Source of the DNA: Piezodorus guildinii
Taxonomy: Eukaryota; Arthropoda; Insecta; Hemiptera; Pentatomidae
Reading direction: 5' to 3'
Assembly: GCA_023052935.1 (NCBI GenBank)
Contig: CM041292.1
Coordinates: forward strand, 105,331,906 to 105,395,905
Length of the DNA stretch: 64,000 nt
In this document: in pieces, positions 25,264 to 35,492 of the stretch
Position numbering within the stretch: position 1 is the first letter of the stretch
Layout of the letters: each line of letters begins with the position of its first letter
Program-made: the position numbers and the translations under genes
The notes under the pieces: model-generated
Told to the model about the DNA's origin: nothing
The model's input: only the letters and a program-made list of their open reading frames with translations
The model's database searches: none

Positions 25264-25332
<69 letters not shown>
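25264..25332. repeat. (TA)n microsatellite
   Basis: Uninterrupted TA tract of about 69 bases, 38 bp outside the A-rich right flank of the Jockey-type LINE. From 25333 to 26250 only AT-rich sequence with loosely repeated TTTTGGAAGGAAATG words (25640-25760) is seen. Confidence 0.95.
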
Positions 25333-25336
<4 letters not shown>

Positions 25337-26253
25337 TTACAAATATCATAATCTAACTAAAAACGAAATAAAACGTTAAATAATTCATCATAAATATACT
25401 CCTATAAAAAAAAAGGTTTTATTTCTTTAACTTTATTTTTGAATTGTGTATATCAGAAGGCTGATTTGCAATTACGACGTTGATTTCCAAAAGATACTAT
25501 ATCCACATTAGTGTAAAAAAAAAAAAAAAAGAGCAGTGATTTAAGACTTGCTAAATGAACCAATAAAAATGCATAAAATGAAGAAAACAATAAATTAATG
25601 GGAATATATTACGGGGTCACATGCTTCTGCTGTATAATAGGAATTATAGTACCTTTTGGAAGGAAATGAAAGGAAAGATTATCTGTTTAAAGAGGATACA
25701 GGACGTTTTGGAAGGAAATGTCTTAGTAACTTTTGAAATGTGAATTTAGTAGCTTTTGGAAAGAACTGCAATTTTCAAATACCTTTTAAAAGGGTTTTTA
25801 TGTTTTTTAGATAAAATCTGCTTGACAGATTTAGATACAACTAAACCATTAAAATACAAATATATGAAAATATCTATTTTGAAAAAAAAAATTATCTTTT
25901 GGAGATCAACGTCTCAATTTATTGAAATATTTGTATTCCTTTCTAAAATCTTAGAAAATGTTTTTGGTGCTAATCTGTGAAGGAATATATTTTTTTAAAT
26001 TATTATTATTTATTGAAATTTACCACTGTATAAGTTAATACATCAAGTAAAACGAATATGTAAAAATGAATATTTGAGGAAGAGTAAATGAGGTCATGTT
26101 CAATATACAACTAGGTAAGTTGTGGAATAAAAGTCTCCACTAATTAGGAGAGAACTCCCGACAATTTTTAAAAGCAAATTTTCTCCAAATTGGACATCGG
26201 CAGTAGTTCCTTGTTCCTTATTTTGAAAAAAAAAATTATATAATATATATAAT

Positions 26254-26608
26254 ATGAAACGATTATTAGATTTATAATAAGTAACCATTTTAAGACATGT
26301 CATACTCAGAATCTAAATAAAAAAGAATTAAGCTGATTTTTAAAATAAAACAAAACTACGGGAAAAAAAATTGTTTTTGCAATTACGAGATTGGATGAAT
26401 TTGACGAGATAGTGGAATTTTTAATTAGTATTACATTACTGGAAAACGACAATCAAATTAACAATGATAACAAGCGTAAATATATACTTCTAACTTGAAT
26501 GTTAAACTCAATCTATGAGTTATCCAACTTTATTAGATAATTCATAACGTGTTTATGAGTTATTATTTTGTTTAGACAGCACGAAAGGGACTTTGACCCC
26601 TTTTGCTT
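26254..26608 (+). repeat. 355-bp direct repeat, copy 1
   Basis: From GAAACGATTATTAGATTTATAAT to CCCCTTTTGCTTT this matches 28258-28616 with few differences (for example an extra AAACACA in copy 2). The pair brackets the 65-nt phosphodiesterase exon at a distance of about 2.0 kb. Confidence 0.88.
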
Positions 26609-26652
26609 TATATATATATATTGTTTGATCAGTTCTCGACTGTTGTTAATTT

Positions 26653-26926
26653 AAGTTTGTGTTGTTCTTAGGTTCTATGCGACGTTTCGAGAATTTATTG
26701 TTCTCATAATCATGCCTTAACAGTGGAAAGACAAAAAAAAACAACATTAATATTCTTATACAATAATTAATATATAACATCATATATTAATTATTGTATA
26801 ATAATATTAATGTTCTGTTTTTTTGTTTTTCCACTGTTAAGGCATGATTATGAGAACAATAAATTCTCGAAACGTCGCATAGATAAAATTGTTTATTCTT
26901 TGACTGAAACCTAAGAACAACACAAA

Positions 26927-26930
<4 letters not shown>
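26653..26930. repeat. Palindrome with outward-facing hammerhead-like ends
   Basis: The left arm (26653-26770) and right arm (26775-26930) are inverse copies. Shared landmarks are GTTGTTCTTAGGTT, GCGACGTTTCGAGAA, ATCATGCCTTAACAGTGG and TTAATATT.TTATACAATAATTAATATAT. The right arm has one 25-bp insertion after GCATAG. Each arm contains a degenerate hammerhead core (TGATTAT, GAGAA/TTCTC hairpin, GAAACGTC), read minus in the left arm and plus in the right. It lies 240 bp upstream of a host exon. Confidence 0.85.

Positions 26931-26981
<51 letters not shown>
26929..26981. repeat. (TA)n microsatellite
   Basis: TA tract directly following the palindrome. A shorter TATATATATAT (26611-26622) lies just before it, so the palindrome sits inside a TA-rich target. 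Confidence 0.9.
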
Positions 26982-27166
26982 TAATAAATTATGTCACGAT
27001 TTTATATTGAGTCATAAACTGAAATTCGCTGCTATTAAAAACATGTAAGCCGTAATCTGAAATAGTGAAAGGAACTTGAATGATTTTTTATAATTATAAT
27101 CTAAATATTTTTAACAAAGTATGAAAAGTATGTTATGAAGTAAACTAATAATACATTATTTTACAG

Positions 27167-27231
27167 GAGGTGAAATTTTCGAAGCTATTTGAATTGACTT
27201 CTCCAGCAAATGGACATAATACCAACAACAG
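27167..27231 (+). CDS. Pde11: PDE11-like phosphodiesterase, GAF domain exon (second visible)
   Basis: A 65-nt exon with acceptor TTATTTTACAG and donor AACAG|GTAGGC. In the phase left by the exon at 5605 it reads EVKFSKLFELTSPANGHNTNN plus two bases (AG). These join the first base of the exon at 43161 to make Arg. VKF.K.FEL.SP is the strand that follows the VLLxxD strand in the second GAF domain of PDE11. It is a very short exon between introns of 21.4 and 15.9 kb, flanked at 240 and 110 bp by large inverted repeats. Confidence 0.82.
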
Positions 27232-27339
27232 GTAGGCATCGACAAAAATATATAATATTTTTTTGAAGTGATAACGTGTCCTGATAATGTCTTCCTCGCC
27301 CACTTAATAGATAATGACTAATATATTTATTTATTTATG

Positions 27340-27712
27340 AATATATTATTCGGAACAGTCTCTTCTAATTTGTTTATATATTTATTTATCATAACATATA
27401 AAACATGATTATTAAAACATTACGTTTCGAGGTACCTTATGCCTCATCTTCAGATTTTCAAATATCATATTTATTTCCATATTGTATCCTAATATAGGTC
27501 AATTACTATTGTAGTATTATTCATATTAAGTTCCTAGATATGAATAATTCTGTTAAAATTTATCTTTTCATAGTCACATATTAATTATCTCAACCTTTTG
27601 TTGCTATGCACTTGCAACTATCATGTTTTATTAATCATGTTTTATATGTTATGATAAATAAATATATAAACAAATTAGAAGAGACTGTTCCGAATAATAT
27701 ATTCATAACTGA
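27340..27712. repeat. Inverted repeat with a hammerhead motif in the left arm
   Basis: The left arm (about 27338-27420) and right arm (27623-27710) are inverse copies over some 85 bp. Landmarks are TATGAATATATTATTCGGAACAG, TCTTCTAATTTG and CATAACATATAAAACATGATTA. The left copy continues inward into a hammerhead-like core on the minus strand. The right copy stops abruptly at 27623, at the base corresponding to the predicted ribozyme cleavage point. Confidence 0.85.
27412..27458 (-). ncRNA. Hammerhead-ribozyme-like motif
   Basis: Minus strand: CTGAAGA (27453-27447), one unpaired T, GAGG...CCTC hairpin, GAAA (27428-27425) sharing its last A with ACGT (27425-27422), then A (27421) as the residue before cleavage, then ATGTTTT. 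The bases before CTGAAGA (AAAAT) can pair with ATGTTTT with one mismatch. CUGANGA and GAAA are the invariant boxes of hammerhead ribozymes. The ACGT palindrome would give the very short helix III that works best in dimers, as described for Penelope-like retroelements. Confidence 0.6.
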
Positions 27713-27749
27713 AATTGCTCTTCTATAATAGTAATTTATATAAAATTTA

Positions 27750-28151
27750 TTTATTTATATTACAATGACCCTCAAGACTAGACAACAAACCCTATCTGGT
27801 CAGTGTACAATTGAAAAGAGATGTATGTACAAGTACAGAGTTATTGAAAGGATTGATCAAAACTAAAGTTTACAATTTGATTTTTTTTTTTTTTAAAGAA
27901 CATTTCTATCTTTTTGATATTCACTTTGTCCAAGTTGTTTAAAAATACAGTCTCTTCCTCTTGTGTAAAGTCACGTCCTCTCTTCTATTTTTTGCACCTG
28001 AAAAGTATCGCGCGTCTTCTGGCTGTCCGCAGACTTCACATTTTCCATCTTTTTTTATTTTCAAAAGCGCAAGTTGTTTGTTATTGCACCCGTGGTTAGT
28101 CCTCAATCTTACGTTCTTGTAAGTTGCTGATGCCGAGCAAACATGGAACAA
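27750..28151 (-). pseudogene. LINE C-terminal (zinc-finger) relic
   Basis: The minus strand from 28151 encodes RLRTNHGCNNKQLALLKIKK followed by CEVCGQPEDARYF. This is the Cys-rich segment that closes the ORF of many non-LTR retrotransposons (CxxC then an H/E-C pair). Here the second half is frameshifted and the downstream part is not recognisable. A T run near 27884 (A run on the coding strand) may be part of its tail. Clade not assignable. Confidence 0.55.
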
Positions 28152-28257
28152 GGCTCACAGTGGGCTGTACCTTATAGAAGTCTCTCCTCCCTTTTGATTG
28201 TGACTCCCATAATGACTAGTATAGATATTGAATTTAACTGATCCACGTATTTTTGGT

Positions 28258-28616
28258 CGAAACGATTATTAGATTTATTATGAGTAACCATTTTAAGACA
28301 TGTCATACTCAGAATCTAAATAAAAAAGAATTAAGCTGATTTTTAAAATAAAATAAAACTACAGGAAAAAAATTGTTTTTGCAATTACGAGAAACACAGA
28401 TTGGATGAATTTTACGAGATAGTGGAATTTTTAATTAATATTACATTACTGGAAAACGACAATCAAATCAACAATGATAACAAGCGTAAATATATACTTT
28501 TAATTTGAATGTTAAACTCAATCTATGAGTTATCTAACTTTATTAGATAATTCATAACGTGTTTATGAGTTATTATTTTGTTTAGACTGCACGAAAGGGA
28601 CTTCGACCCCTTTTGC
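28258..28616 (+). repeat. 355-bp direct repeat, copy 2
   Basis: Near-identical to 26254-26608, ending in CCCCTTTTGC followed by a T run where copy 1 has TA repeats. The differing tails suggest either a retroposed element with an A/T-rich end or a local duplication whose edges lie in simple sequence. Confidence 0.88.
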
Positions 28617-28619
28617 TTT

Positions 28620-29548
28620 TTTTTTTTTTTTTTTAAAGGAGAAAATGTAATATAAAAGAAAATAAGATAGTACCAAAGTAGAATGATACACTAGCTTCAA
28701 AACAGAGTTAAATATTTTACCTCTTTCTTACCCTACTTCAACTTTCCTTCAAGGCAATATCCATATTTTATTGTAAGCTTTAAGAAAACCTTTTATAAGG
28801 GTCTTACAGTTGTTTTTCGTTATCTTATTTATACAGTTCTCAAAAGGCACAAAAATAATAAAGTTGTAGTCGTCTTGTTTTTTTGTTTTTTTTGTTTTTT
28901 TAATTAGTATTCATATTTTGATTAAGGCAATTACACTTTATTTCTTAGTTGAATAAAAAAATTTTTTTGATAAAGACTATGGGTCTCCAACCTAATATTA
29001 TAACGTGTGAATGATATTATTGACAGTTGTTTAATTTAATATTTATGAATGTATCCACATCTTAATACTGTTGGTCATTAGCAAACATTTAATTAGTTCC
29101 ACAATTGCATTATATTGATTATTGCTAGTAATTATAAATTTATTAAAATAATTAGTTCATATTGAAAGTATACTGTTTAACAAAATTCAAGCATTATTTA
29201 GATTAATTAATTTTGAAAGGATTTTTAATGATAAAACATTTAGTGCTCAGGCCTAACAGAGCATTTTTAAATCATTTACTTTTATAGCCATAAGATTTTA
29301 TCGGAAATAGCCATTCGTTAACTTAGTGGAAAAATGTATTTTTGTTTTACTTTAATAATATTCTACCGAATACTTAACAGCCTTATTGGTATTTAAACTG
29401 ATACTGGTGACTGCCATTTCATCTCCAAAAGGTGACACTGAAGCATCTTGGTTCTTTTTTCCAAAAATGTTACTAGTTTTGATGAAGAACAATATTGTAG
29501 ATAATAATACTGCTACTTGTGGAACACCACGTGTGAGATTAATGGTAT
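28620..29548. other. AT-rich intron sequence
   Basis: No gene or repeat family recognised up to the target-site duplication at 29549. Confidence 0.35.
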
Positions 29549-29561
29549 ATTTATTTGACTT

Positions 29562-30426
29562 TTTTTTTTATTCATATTTTATTGAATTTTACAACTGTAT
29601 TAACATAAATACAATAAGTAAAACTGTTGAATTATAATAAAGGGCGTGAAAGGCTTGTGAAGAAACTACCCAGCGGTAGAACTTCGATGTTTATTTAAGT
29701 AAGTAGATCCCGAGGCCATCTTCTTTTCAATCGCCTAGGAGGGTTGTCAGGAATATGTGAGGTTGATAGGTTGCGGACAAGAGGGTTTATATGGGCTGGG
29801 AGTTTTGAATTAAAAGTGGTATATCTGGTACGAGAAAGGTCTGTAACAAATGGGATATTAAGGTCATTATGGATTATTTTATTTGTGACGAAATAAGGAC
29901 CATTTAGGATTTTGCGAAGGATTTTGGATTGTAAGGATTGGATACGGGAGGAATTAGATGGCTTAGTAGAGCCCCAAAGCTCGATTCCATATTTCCAGAT
30001 GGGTCTGATGACGGTAACATAAATGAGCTTTTTGTAATGAATTGGAAGTTTTGAACGTTTGTTGAGTAAGTGTTGTAGTAATCGGTATCTACGGGCAGTC
30101 TCTTGTCGTTTTAGCTCGTGTGAGGATTCCATGTAAGACGTTTATCAAGATGGAGTCCTAGGTATCGGATTTGTTCAACAGGTATGAGTGGGTATTATTA
30201 AAGATACAGTGGTGCAGGAGGTCATCGGTTTGCGACGAAGGGTAAAGGTAATTTGGTGAGACTTATTAGGATTTATTTTAATCCTCCAGTTCTGACACCA
30301 TTTCTCAATGGCTGTGATGTGGGACTGAAGGCTTTGGGATGCAGCGGTTGGATCATTATGGACGGATAACACACAAGTGTCATCCGCGTAAGTTGTGAGG
30401 ACAGTGCTAGGATGGAGTGAAATATC
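29562..30426 (-). pseudogene. 5'-truncated Jockey-type LINE with a 13-bp TSD
   Basis: ATTTATTTGACTT occurs at 29549-29561 and 30427-30439 and exactly brackets this copy. On the minus strand it enters in the RT domain at STVLTTYADDTCVL (catalytic YADD intact). It continues through WRIKINPNKSHQITFTLRRK, has a frameshift near 30135-30180, then reads YRLLQHLLNKRSKLPIHYK, IWKYGIELWGSTK and PPRRLKRRWPRDLLT (29695-30132), 3' UTR and a short poly(A) (T run near 29560-29570). It belongs to a sister family of the LINE at 20595-25203; the fragment at 3120-3425 is its closest relative here. Confidence 0.92.
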
Positions 30427-30906
30427 ATTTATTTGACTTGAAAATGATTTGATATTGAAATTAGCTGTTCAGTCCCATTTCTTATAACATCATTGTCCGG
30501 AGTTAACATAATTATTTGTTTCTTATGGATTATTGCAATGATTTTTTTATAGGTTACACTTCTGATCTAAAACCAGAAAAAAACTTCTGTAGTTTTTTTA
30601 CTATTATATGAAGAGAAAGTCCTTATATTCCTAAGTGTTGCTTTTTAATGAAGTTATAAAATAAGTTCGTAGGGTTTTTAAACATTTCAATTTAACCCTC
30701 TCTATGTGTTTATAAATTCATGTTCACTTGGTCAATAATGTTTACATATTCTAAATAAAGATTAGTTAAGGTGCCTTTGTATCTGTTCCAACCGAAATTT
30801 CTACATCTTTAAGTGGTATTTTGCTTGCTCTAAATGGAAGAGAACACAATTCATTTTCGTCATTAATGATTTTTTTTTTTCATAAAATGAAAATCCTCTG
30901 CATAGA

Positions 30907-31116
30907 CAGTTAAAAAATTTGGAGTGAGGAATATTGATGAAAACACGCTCCGTAAGTGGTTTAATTGGTTCAGAACTAGAAATTTTGGACTTGGAAGTCG
31001 CAAAGCGCTCGGGTCGCCCTCCTACTGTTGATGATGATCAGATTGAAGCATTGGTCACAGACAACTCTCACTCTACGACATGGAATATTAGGCTAGTCAT
31101 ATTAGCGTTTTCATAG
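30907..31116 (+). pseudogene. mariner transposase N-terminal relic
   Basis: One frame reads RNIDENTLRKWFNWFRTRNF from about 30930. A shifted frame continues DLEVAKRSGRPPTVDDDQIEALV to about 31060. Both match the paired helix-turn-helix of mariner transposases, where WFxxFR...DLExxxRSGRPxxxDDxxIxxLV is the known pattern. One frameshift separates them, and the catalytic DDD domain and terminal inverted repeats are missing. It ends against the foldback-like element that starts near 31121. From 30440 to 30890 nothing else is seen. Confidence 0.75.
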
Positions 31117-31120
31117 GAAT

Positions 31121-33315
31121 GTTTTGATTTTTTCACCCTTTATGTTTTTTCGATACAAGTGTGTTAATAAAAACCGGTTAACAAATAGGTCTCGAATTAA
31201 ATACCGATAAGACGAAATATATGATTAGTAGCCGCAATGGTGGCGATCTTGAGAATATTACTATTTCAGGGCATACTTTTGAACACGTAGAGAAATTCAA
31301 GTATTTAGGTTCAATGATTACAAGAAAATATGAAATCCAGGAAGAAATAAGTCCATTTAAAGGTGGGAAATGCGTGTTATTATTCAGTTGCTAAGTTACT
31401 TAGTTCGCGGCTTCCATCTAAAAACTTAAAGGTTAGAATTTATAAAACTATTATTCTTCCAACGGTTCTTTACGGATGTGAAACGTGGCCGCTTACTTTG
31501 AAGGATGAACAACGCCTAAGGTTTTCGAAAATAAGGTATTGCGTAAAATATTTGGTCCGAAGAGAGATGAGGCCACTGGGGAGTTTAGAAGGTTGCACAA
31601 CGCGGAATTGCGGAACTTGTATCCTGTAAATATAATTGAGCTGATTGCATCGCGGAGACTCAAATGGGCGAGTAAAGTTGTTGGGCTCGATGACGAGCGG
31701 ATTGCGAGAAAGTTGTTATTTGCTGATCCGACTGGTAGGCGTCCGAAAGGTAGGCCGAAGCGTCGATGGGAGGATTGCGTTAAGGTAGATCTCGGGGGCT
31801 TGGGCTTGAATGGTGAACATTGGACGAGTCTGTGTAGGCGGACTTTGGTTGTATCGGCATCGAACCTCCGGGTTCGCTAAGACTATTATTATTATTTTAT
31901 TTTTTTTTTTCGGGTCGCTGAACACGAATCTGAAGTTTGCGAACAAACGTTTTGTCCGGAACATTTTTTTTTTTTCACATTTTTCAGTTGTTTTTTTATT
32001 TTATCTCGAAAACAAATGGTTTTTGGACAAAACTTACTATAAAAGTTAACAGTTAAATATTTGCTACACTTTTTTTTTTTTTATTTTATTGTAGGATCGG
32101 CCGTTTTGCCACGAGATCTTGTCAAAATATGGGCAAGATTTTTTCAACAAAATTGCCATCAATAATTTTTGAAGAATAGATGTAGTTTTATTCTTAGTAC
32201 AATAGTAATTGTCAATAATTAACATTAAACATTCCGCTTCCTACCTCCGATAGCATTGAATGTTTATGCTTTTGCCCGACACCTGGGACTTACACATAAC
32301 AGCTTACGAGGGATAAACAGCTTACCTACAAGAAATAGTTGAAAATTATGGATACTAAGTGATTAAATATATCCCACAACACCGACCTTTTCATTTTTTC
32401 TTTGCCGCCTTCTTCGGTCCCCTCTATATCCCTTCCTATAAGTATCTATTCCTAAGTGAGAGCACTCCGTTTAGAGATGTTATTATAATAAAGTTATAGC
32501 ATTTTATAATATTAAGGATATTAGGAAAATAATAATATTTTTATTAAAGAAATTCCTGTAAATATCGAAATGCGTCATAATGACACGTTTTTTTAATTTT
32601 TATTCGTGTTATTGTGCGAACGGCTAACGAGTGCTCAAACAACGTTTATCAAATTAAAAAGAGATACGAAATATATTTTGGGTAGTGTGGTTTAAATTGC
32701 ATTAGACATTCACCAAGAAACACAATTTACATTAGCATATAAGAGTTTACTAGTATAATTTGTAATATTATAAAATTCATGGATTTATAAATAAATGGTC
32801 GTGGATTTTCCGTTATGCGTCCTACAATTTCCCCGTATTTTGACGCGCTGTAGTGATATAAGTGCCGATCCTACTATAAAACTTCACGAATAAAAAATGT
32901 AGCAAATTTTGTCAACTTTAATTGTGTTCTTAGTAAGTTTTGTCCAAAAACCCTTTGTTTTCGAGATAAAATAAAAAAACAGAAAATTTGCCAAAATTTT
33001 GGCAAAAAGTGTGAAAAAACTATGTTCCGAGCAAAATTTGTGTCCGCAAACTTCAGATTCGTGTTGAGTGACCCAAAAAACATAAAGGGTGAAAAAATCA
33101 AAACTGGAGGAGATTTTAATTACATGGATTGTGTACACAGTAAGTTTTGCATAAAAACCCTTTGTTTTCGAGATATAGTCAAAACAACAGAAAATGTGCC
33201 CAAAATTTGGCAAAAAGTGTGAAAAAAACATGTTTCGGGCAAAATTTTTGCCCGCAAATTTCAGATTTGTGTACAGCGACCCAAAAACATAAAAGGTGAA
33301 AAAATTAAAACTGGA
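31121..33315. mobile_element. Second foldback-like element, interrupted by a LINE
   Basis: Right side: two tandem units of about 220-240 bp (about 32900-33100 and 33100-33315), each with GTTTTCGAGATA, CAAAAAGTGTGAAAAAA, CGCAAA.TTCAGATT and GTGACCCAAAAAACATAAA. Left side: the inverse of one unit, TTTTGATTTTTTCACCCTTTATG at 31124-31146 and, after a LINE insertion, GGGTCGCTGAACACG...CTCGAAAACAAA at 31912-32030. The arms close inward with GTAGGATCGGC (32091) against GCCGATCCTAC (32863). About 760 bp of AT-rich, non-coding interior lies between them. No transposase is present. Confidence 0.75.
31153..31904 (+). pseudogene. 5'-truncated RTE-like LINE nested in the foldback arm
   Basis: TTTTTTCG at 31145-31152 and 31905-31912 flanks this copy, and removing it restores the foldback arm. 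It starts at ATACAAGTGTGTTAATAAAAA, which matches the RT region of the full-length relative at 54412-57484. Decayed frames read KYLGSMIT, SKNLKVRIYKTIILPTVLYGCETW, then RRLKWASKVVGLDDERIARKL, PTGRRPKGRPKRRWEDCVKVD and NGEHWTSLCRR. The 3' end is TATTATTATTATTTTA. Frames shift at about 31330 and 31545. Confidence 0.9.
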
Positions 33316-34039
33316 TTAAAACTTTCTCGTGAGCCCCATTTTCAGAGCTGCAATGACGAACGAGCCTATATCTTAGGAACGCATTGATTAAAAATATTTA
33401 CAAGAATCTAAAATTTTTTATTGAAATCATCCGTAAGAAAACCTACCAACTTATTTTACTACCCAATAAATATAGAGAATTACAGGATCAATACTGGAAT
33501 TATTATTTGTGGTACGAATTATTAGCAACTTGTATATTCATATACAGTAGTAAGATAATTACTATGATAAATACGATTCCTCATTGGAGACATCTTATGA
33601 CTGGGTTACATTATATCTAATTAACAGTTAACTGTATGGTCCAAGTTTGTGAATGTAGTTAGTGATAAGTTAGTGCCCGAGCGAGGGAAGTTTGTAGGGG
33701 AATATCTCCTAGTTACTCAATAGGTAGTTTCCATCAAGGTACATTTGCATTAACCTATTAGACTAACTCCGTATTTAGCATGTGCATTTCTGTATCTCAA
33801 CTGTCATTGGCATTATATTTTAAATCAATAGTTGAATCTACCGATGAATTTCCTTTTTGATTTTGAATTATTGAACAAAAATATTGGCTTTGACATCTTG
33901 AAATATTTGCTTCATCTGTGAGCACTTAATCCTTTTTGTAAAGTGATGAGGTAAAATATTGTTTTGAGGCGGTTAAAAGCTTGAAAGTAGGGTTGAAAAG
34001 AAAAAAACAGGGTAATGAATGAAAACCAAGTAGAGTGAA
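33316..34039. other. Intron sequence, nothing recognised
   Basis: A 78-codon open frame at 33384-33620 has no recognisable family and is probably chance. Confidence 0.35.
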
Positions 34040-34103
34040 TTATATTGAGGATGTATAGTCGACTGTAGAAACTATCATAGGAGGAATAATCAGGAGTCAG
34101 TCT

Positions 34104-35022
34104 TTTTACTTTCACTTACTATATATAGTAAGGGGAAGTATTGCGATCGTGAAAATTTTCGAATTCCAGTTTTCAACGGAAATACACGTTTTAGGGTCCC
34201 CTGAGTCCAAATAACCAAGTCCCGCAAAAAGATCTGTGTGTGTGTGTGTGTGTGTGTGTCTGTGTGTGTGTGTGTGGTAACTCCCGGGCGGAAACGGTAA
34301 GTCCTATGAAACTGAAATTTCATATTTAAGACAACTATACGCCCGAGACGTGACAAAACTTTTTTCATCAAAATGAGCTTACCAGAAGAGGCACTTTATA
34401 CTATGCATTTTGCACCTTTTTTCGATTTTCTCGAAAACGGTTCCGACGATTTTGATTAAACTCGCTATATCGATGTAAAATTTAATGGACTTTAATATCA
34501 TGTAGGTTTTATTTGGATAAAAATGGTCTGACAGGGCTTAAATGCCGATATTTTAAATTTTCTTCCTTTAATTTTGTAGATTCAATAATAATAACTAGAT
34601 TATCTTGTTAACGCTGATGAAAAACAGGTAAATATATAAATTGAATAAATTCGATACCTAACTAAAGGAGAAAACAGAAAAAATATTTTTTAAGCAATTT
34701 TTCGTTTTTGAACATAAGAGCAGTAATATACATGTATGATATACCGTTGGAAAGCTAAAGATTTCAGAAAAAATATCATCTCATACACAAGCTTTTAAAA
34801 GTTAAAGGAGAGTGATGAAAAGGAGATAAAACTAACTGATTATTTTAGATAATAATATAATAGTTTTTTTAATAAAACACATGTTTCTATATAAATTCAA
34901 TTTGATTAATTCCTTAATAATTTCACGTATTTTTATCTCTAACTGTATTTGAAAATTCTTTCATTGATTTTAAAAATGGAGGTAAGTGAAAGTCGTGTGT
35001 TGCCCGCACCAGATTTTTTTAA
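34104..35022 (-). repeat. Family T repeat, full-size copy
   Basis: Minus-strand copy running from CTGGTGCGGGCAACACACGAC (35017-34997) to the TATATATAGTAAGTGAAAGTA end near 34106. It has all internal landmarks, including a (TG)n tract at 34232-34278 in the CA-patch position. The immediate flank at its right end, together with the first 100 bp of the element, is repeated at 35152-35300. Confidence 0.8.
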
Positions 35023-35035
35023 ATATGTTTAATTT

Positions 35036-35077
35036 TGCCAACGTTTCGGCTCAAGCTTGTGAGCTATCATCAGGGCA
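35036..35077 (-). ncRNA. Hammerhead-ribozyme-like motif
   Basis: Minus strand: TGCC, CTGATGA, unpaired T, AGCTC...GAGCC hairpin, GAAACGT, T, GGCA. TGCC pairs with GGCA (helix I), the hairpin is helix II, ACGT is a self-complementary helix III, and the cleavage point would follow the T. All invariant hammerhead boxes are present. The one departure is an unpaired base between CTGATGA and helix II, seen in every copy in the window. This is the best-preserved of the set. Confidence 0.65.
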
Positions 35078-35131
35078 TTACTGAGCCATGTTCAAGCATA
35101 AACTCCGTTATGCTTGGACATGGCTCAGTAA

Positions 35132-35326
35132 TGCCCTGATGATGGCTCACAAATTATATTAAGGATGTATAGTCGACTGTAGAAACTATCATAGGAGGAA
35201 TAATCAGGAGTCAGTCTTTCTACTTTCACTTACTATATATAGTAAGGGGAAGTATTGCGAATTCCAGTTTTCAACGGAAATACACGTTTTAGGGTCCCCC
35301 TAGCTTGTGAGCTATCATCAGGGCAT
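35132..35326. repeat. Mosaic: split hammerhead halves around a copied family T junction
   Basis: At 35132-35152 a plus-strand hammerhead unit breaks off after GGCTCACAA. Next comes 35152-35300, a near copy of 34040-34201: host flank (GGATGTATAGTCGACTGTAGAAAC) plus the end of the family T element, with a small internal gap. At 35302-35326 a minus-strand hammerhead half resumes (AGCTTGTGAGCTATCATCAGGGCA). The copied block therefore contains an insertion junction and not just an element. Confidence 0.75.
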
Positions 35327-35403
35327 TACTGAGCCATGTTCAAGCATAAACTCCGTTATGCTTGGACTATGGATTCAGTTTATGCTTGGACATGGCTCAG
35401 TAA

Positions 35404-35445
35404 TGCCCTGATGATGGCTCACAAGCTTGAGCCGAAATGTTGGCA
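35404..35445 (+). ncRNA. Hammerhead-ribozyme-like motif
   Basis: TGCC, CTGATGA, T, GGCTC...GAGCC (five perfect pairs), GAAATGT, T, GGCA. Same family as 35036-35077, with a C-to-T change that alters the short helix III. Together with 35302-35326 it forms an outward-facing palindrome with a hairpin centre (AAGCATAA...TTATGCTT). Confidence 0.6.
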
Positions 35446-35492
35446 AAATTAAACATATTTAAAAAAAGACTGACTCCTGATTATTCCGCCTA

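Noticed and set aside
27939..28151. Host zinc-finger gene
   Set aside because: The CxxC segment matches the Cys-rich C-termini of non-LTR retrotransposons, is frameshifted, and lacks splice-bounded context.
28255..28275. Another hammerhead (GGTCGAAACGATT)
   Set aside because: The GAAACG word is present but there is no CTGANGA box or pairing hairpin upstream.
30934..31116. Complete mariner element
   Set aside because: Only the N-terminal DNA-binding part is present and frameshifted; no catalytic domain or inverted repeats.
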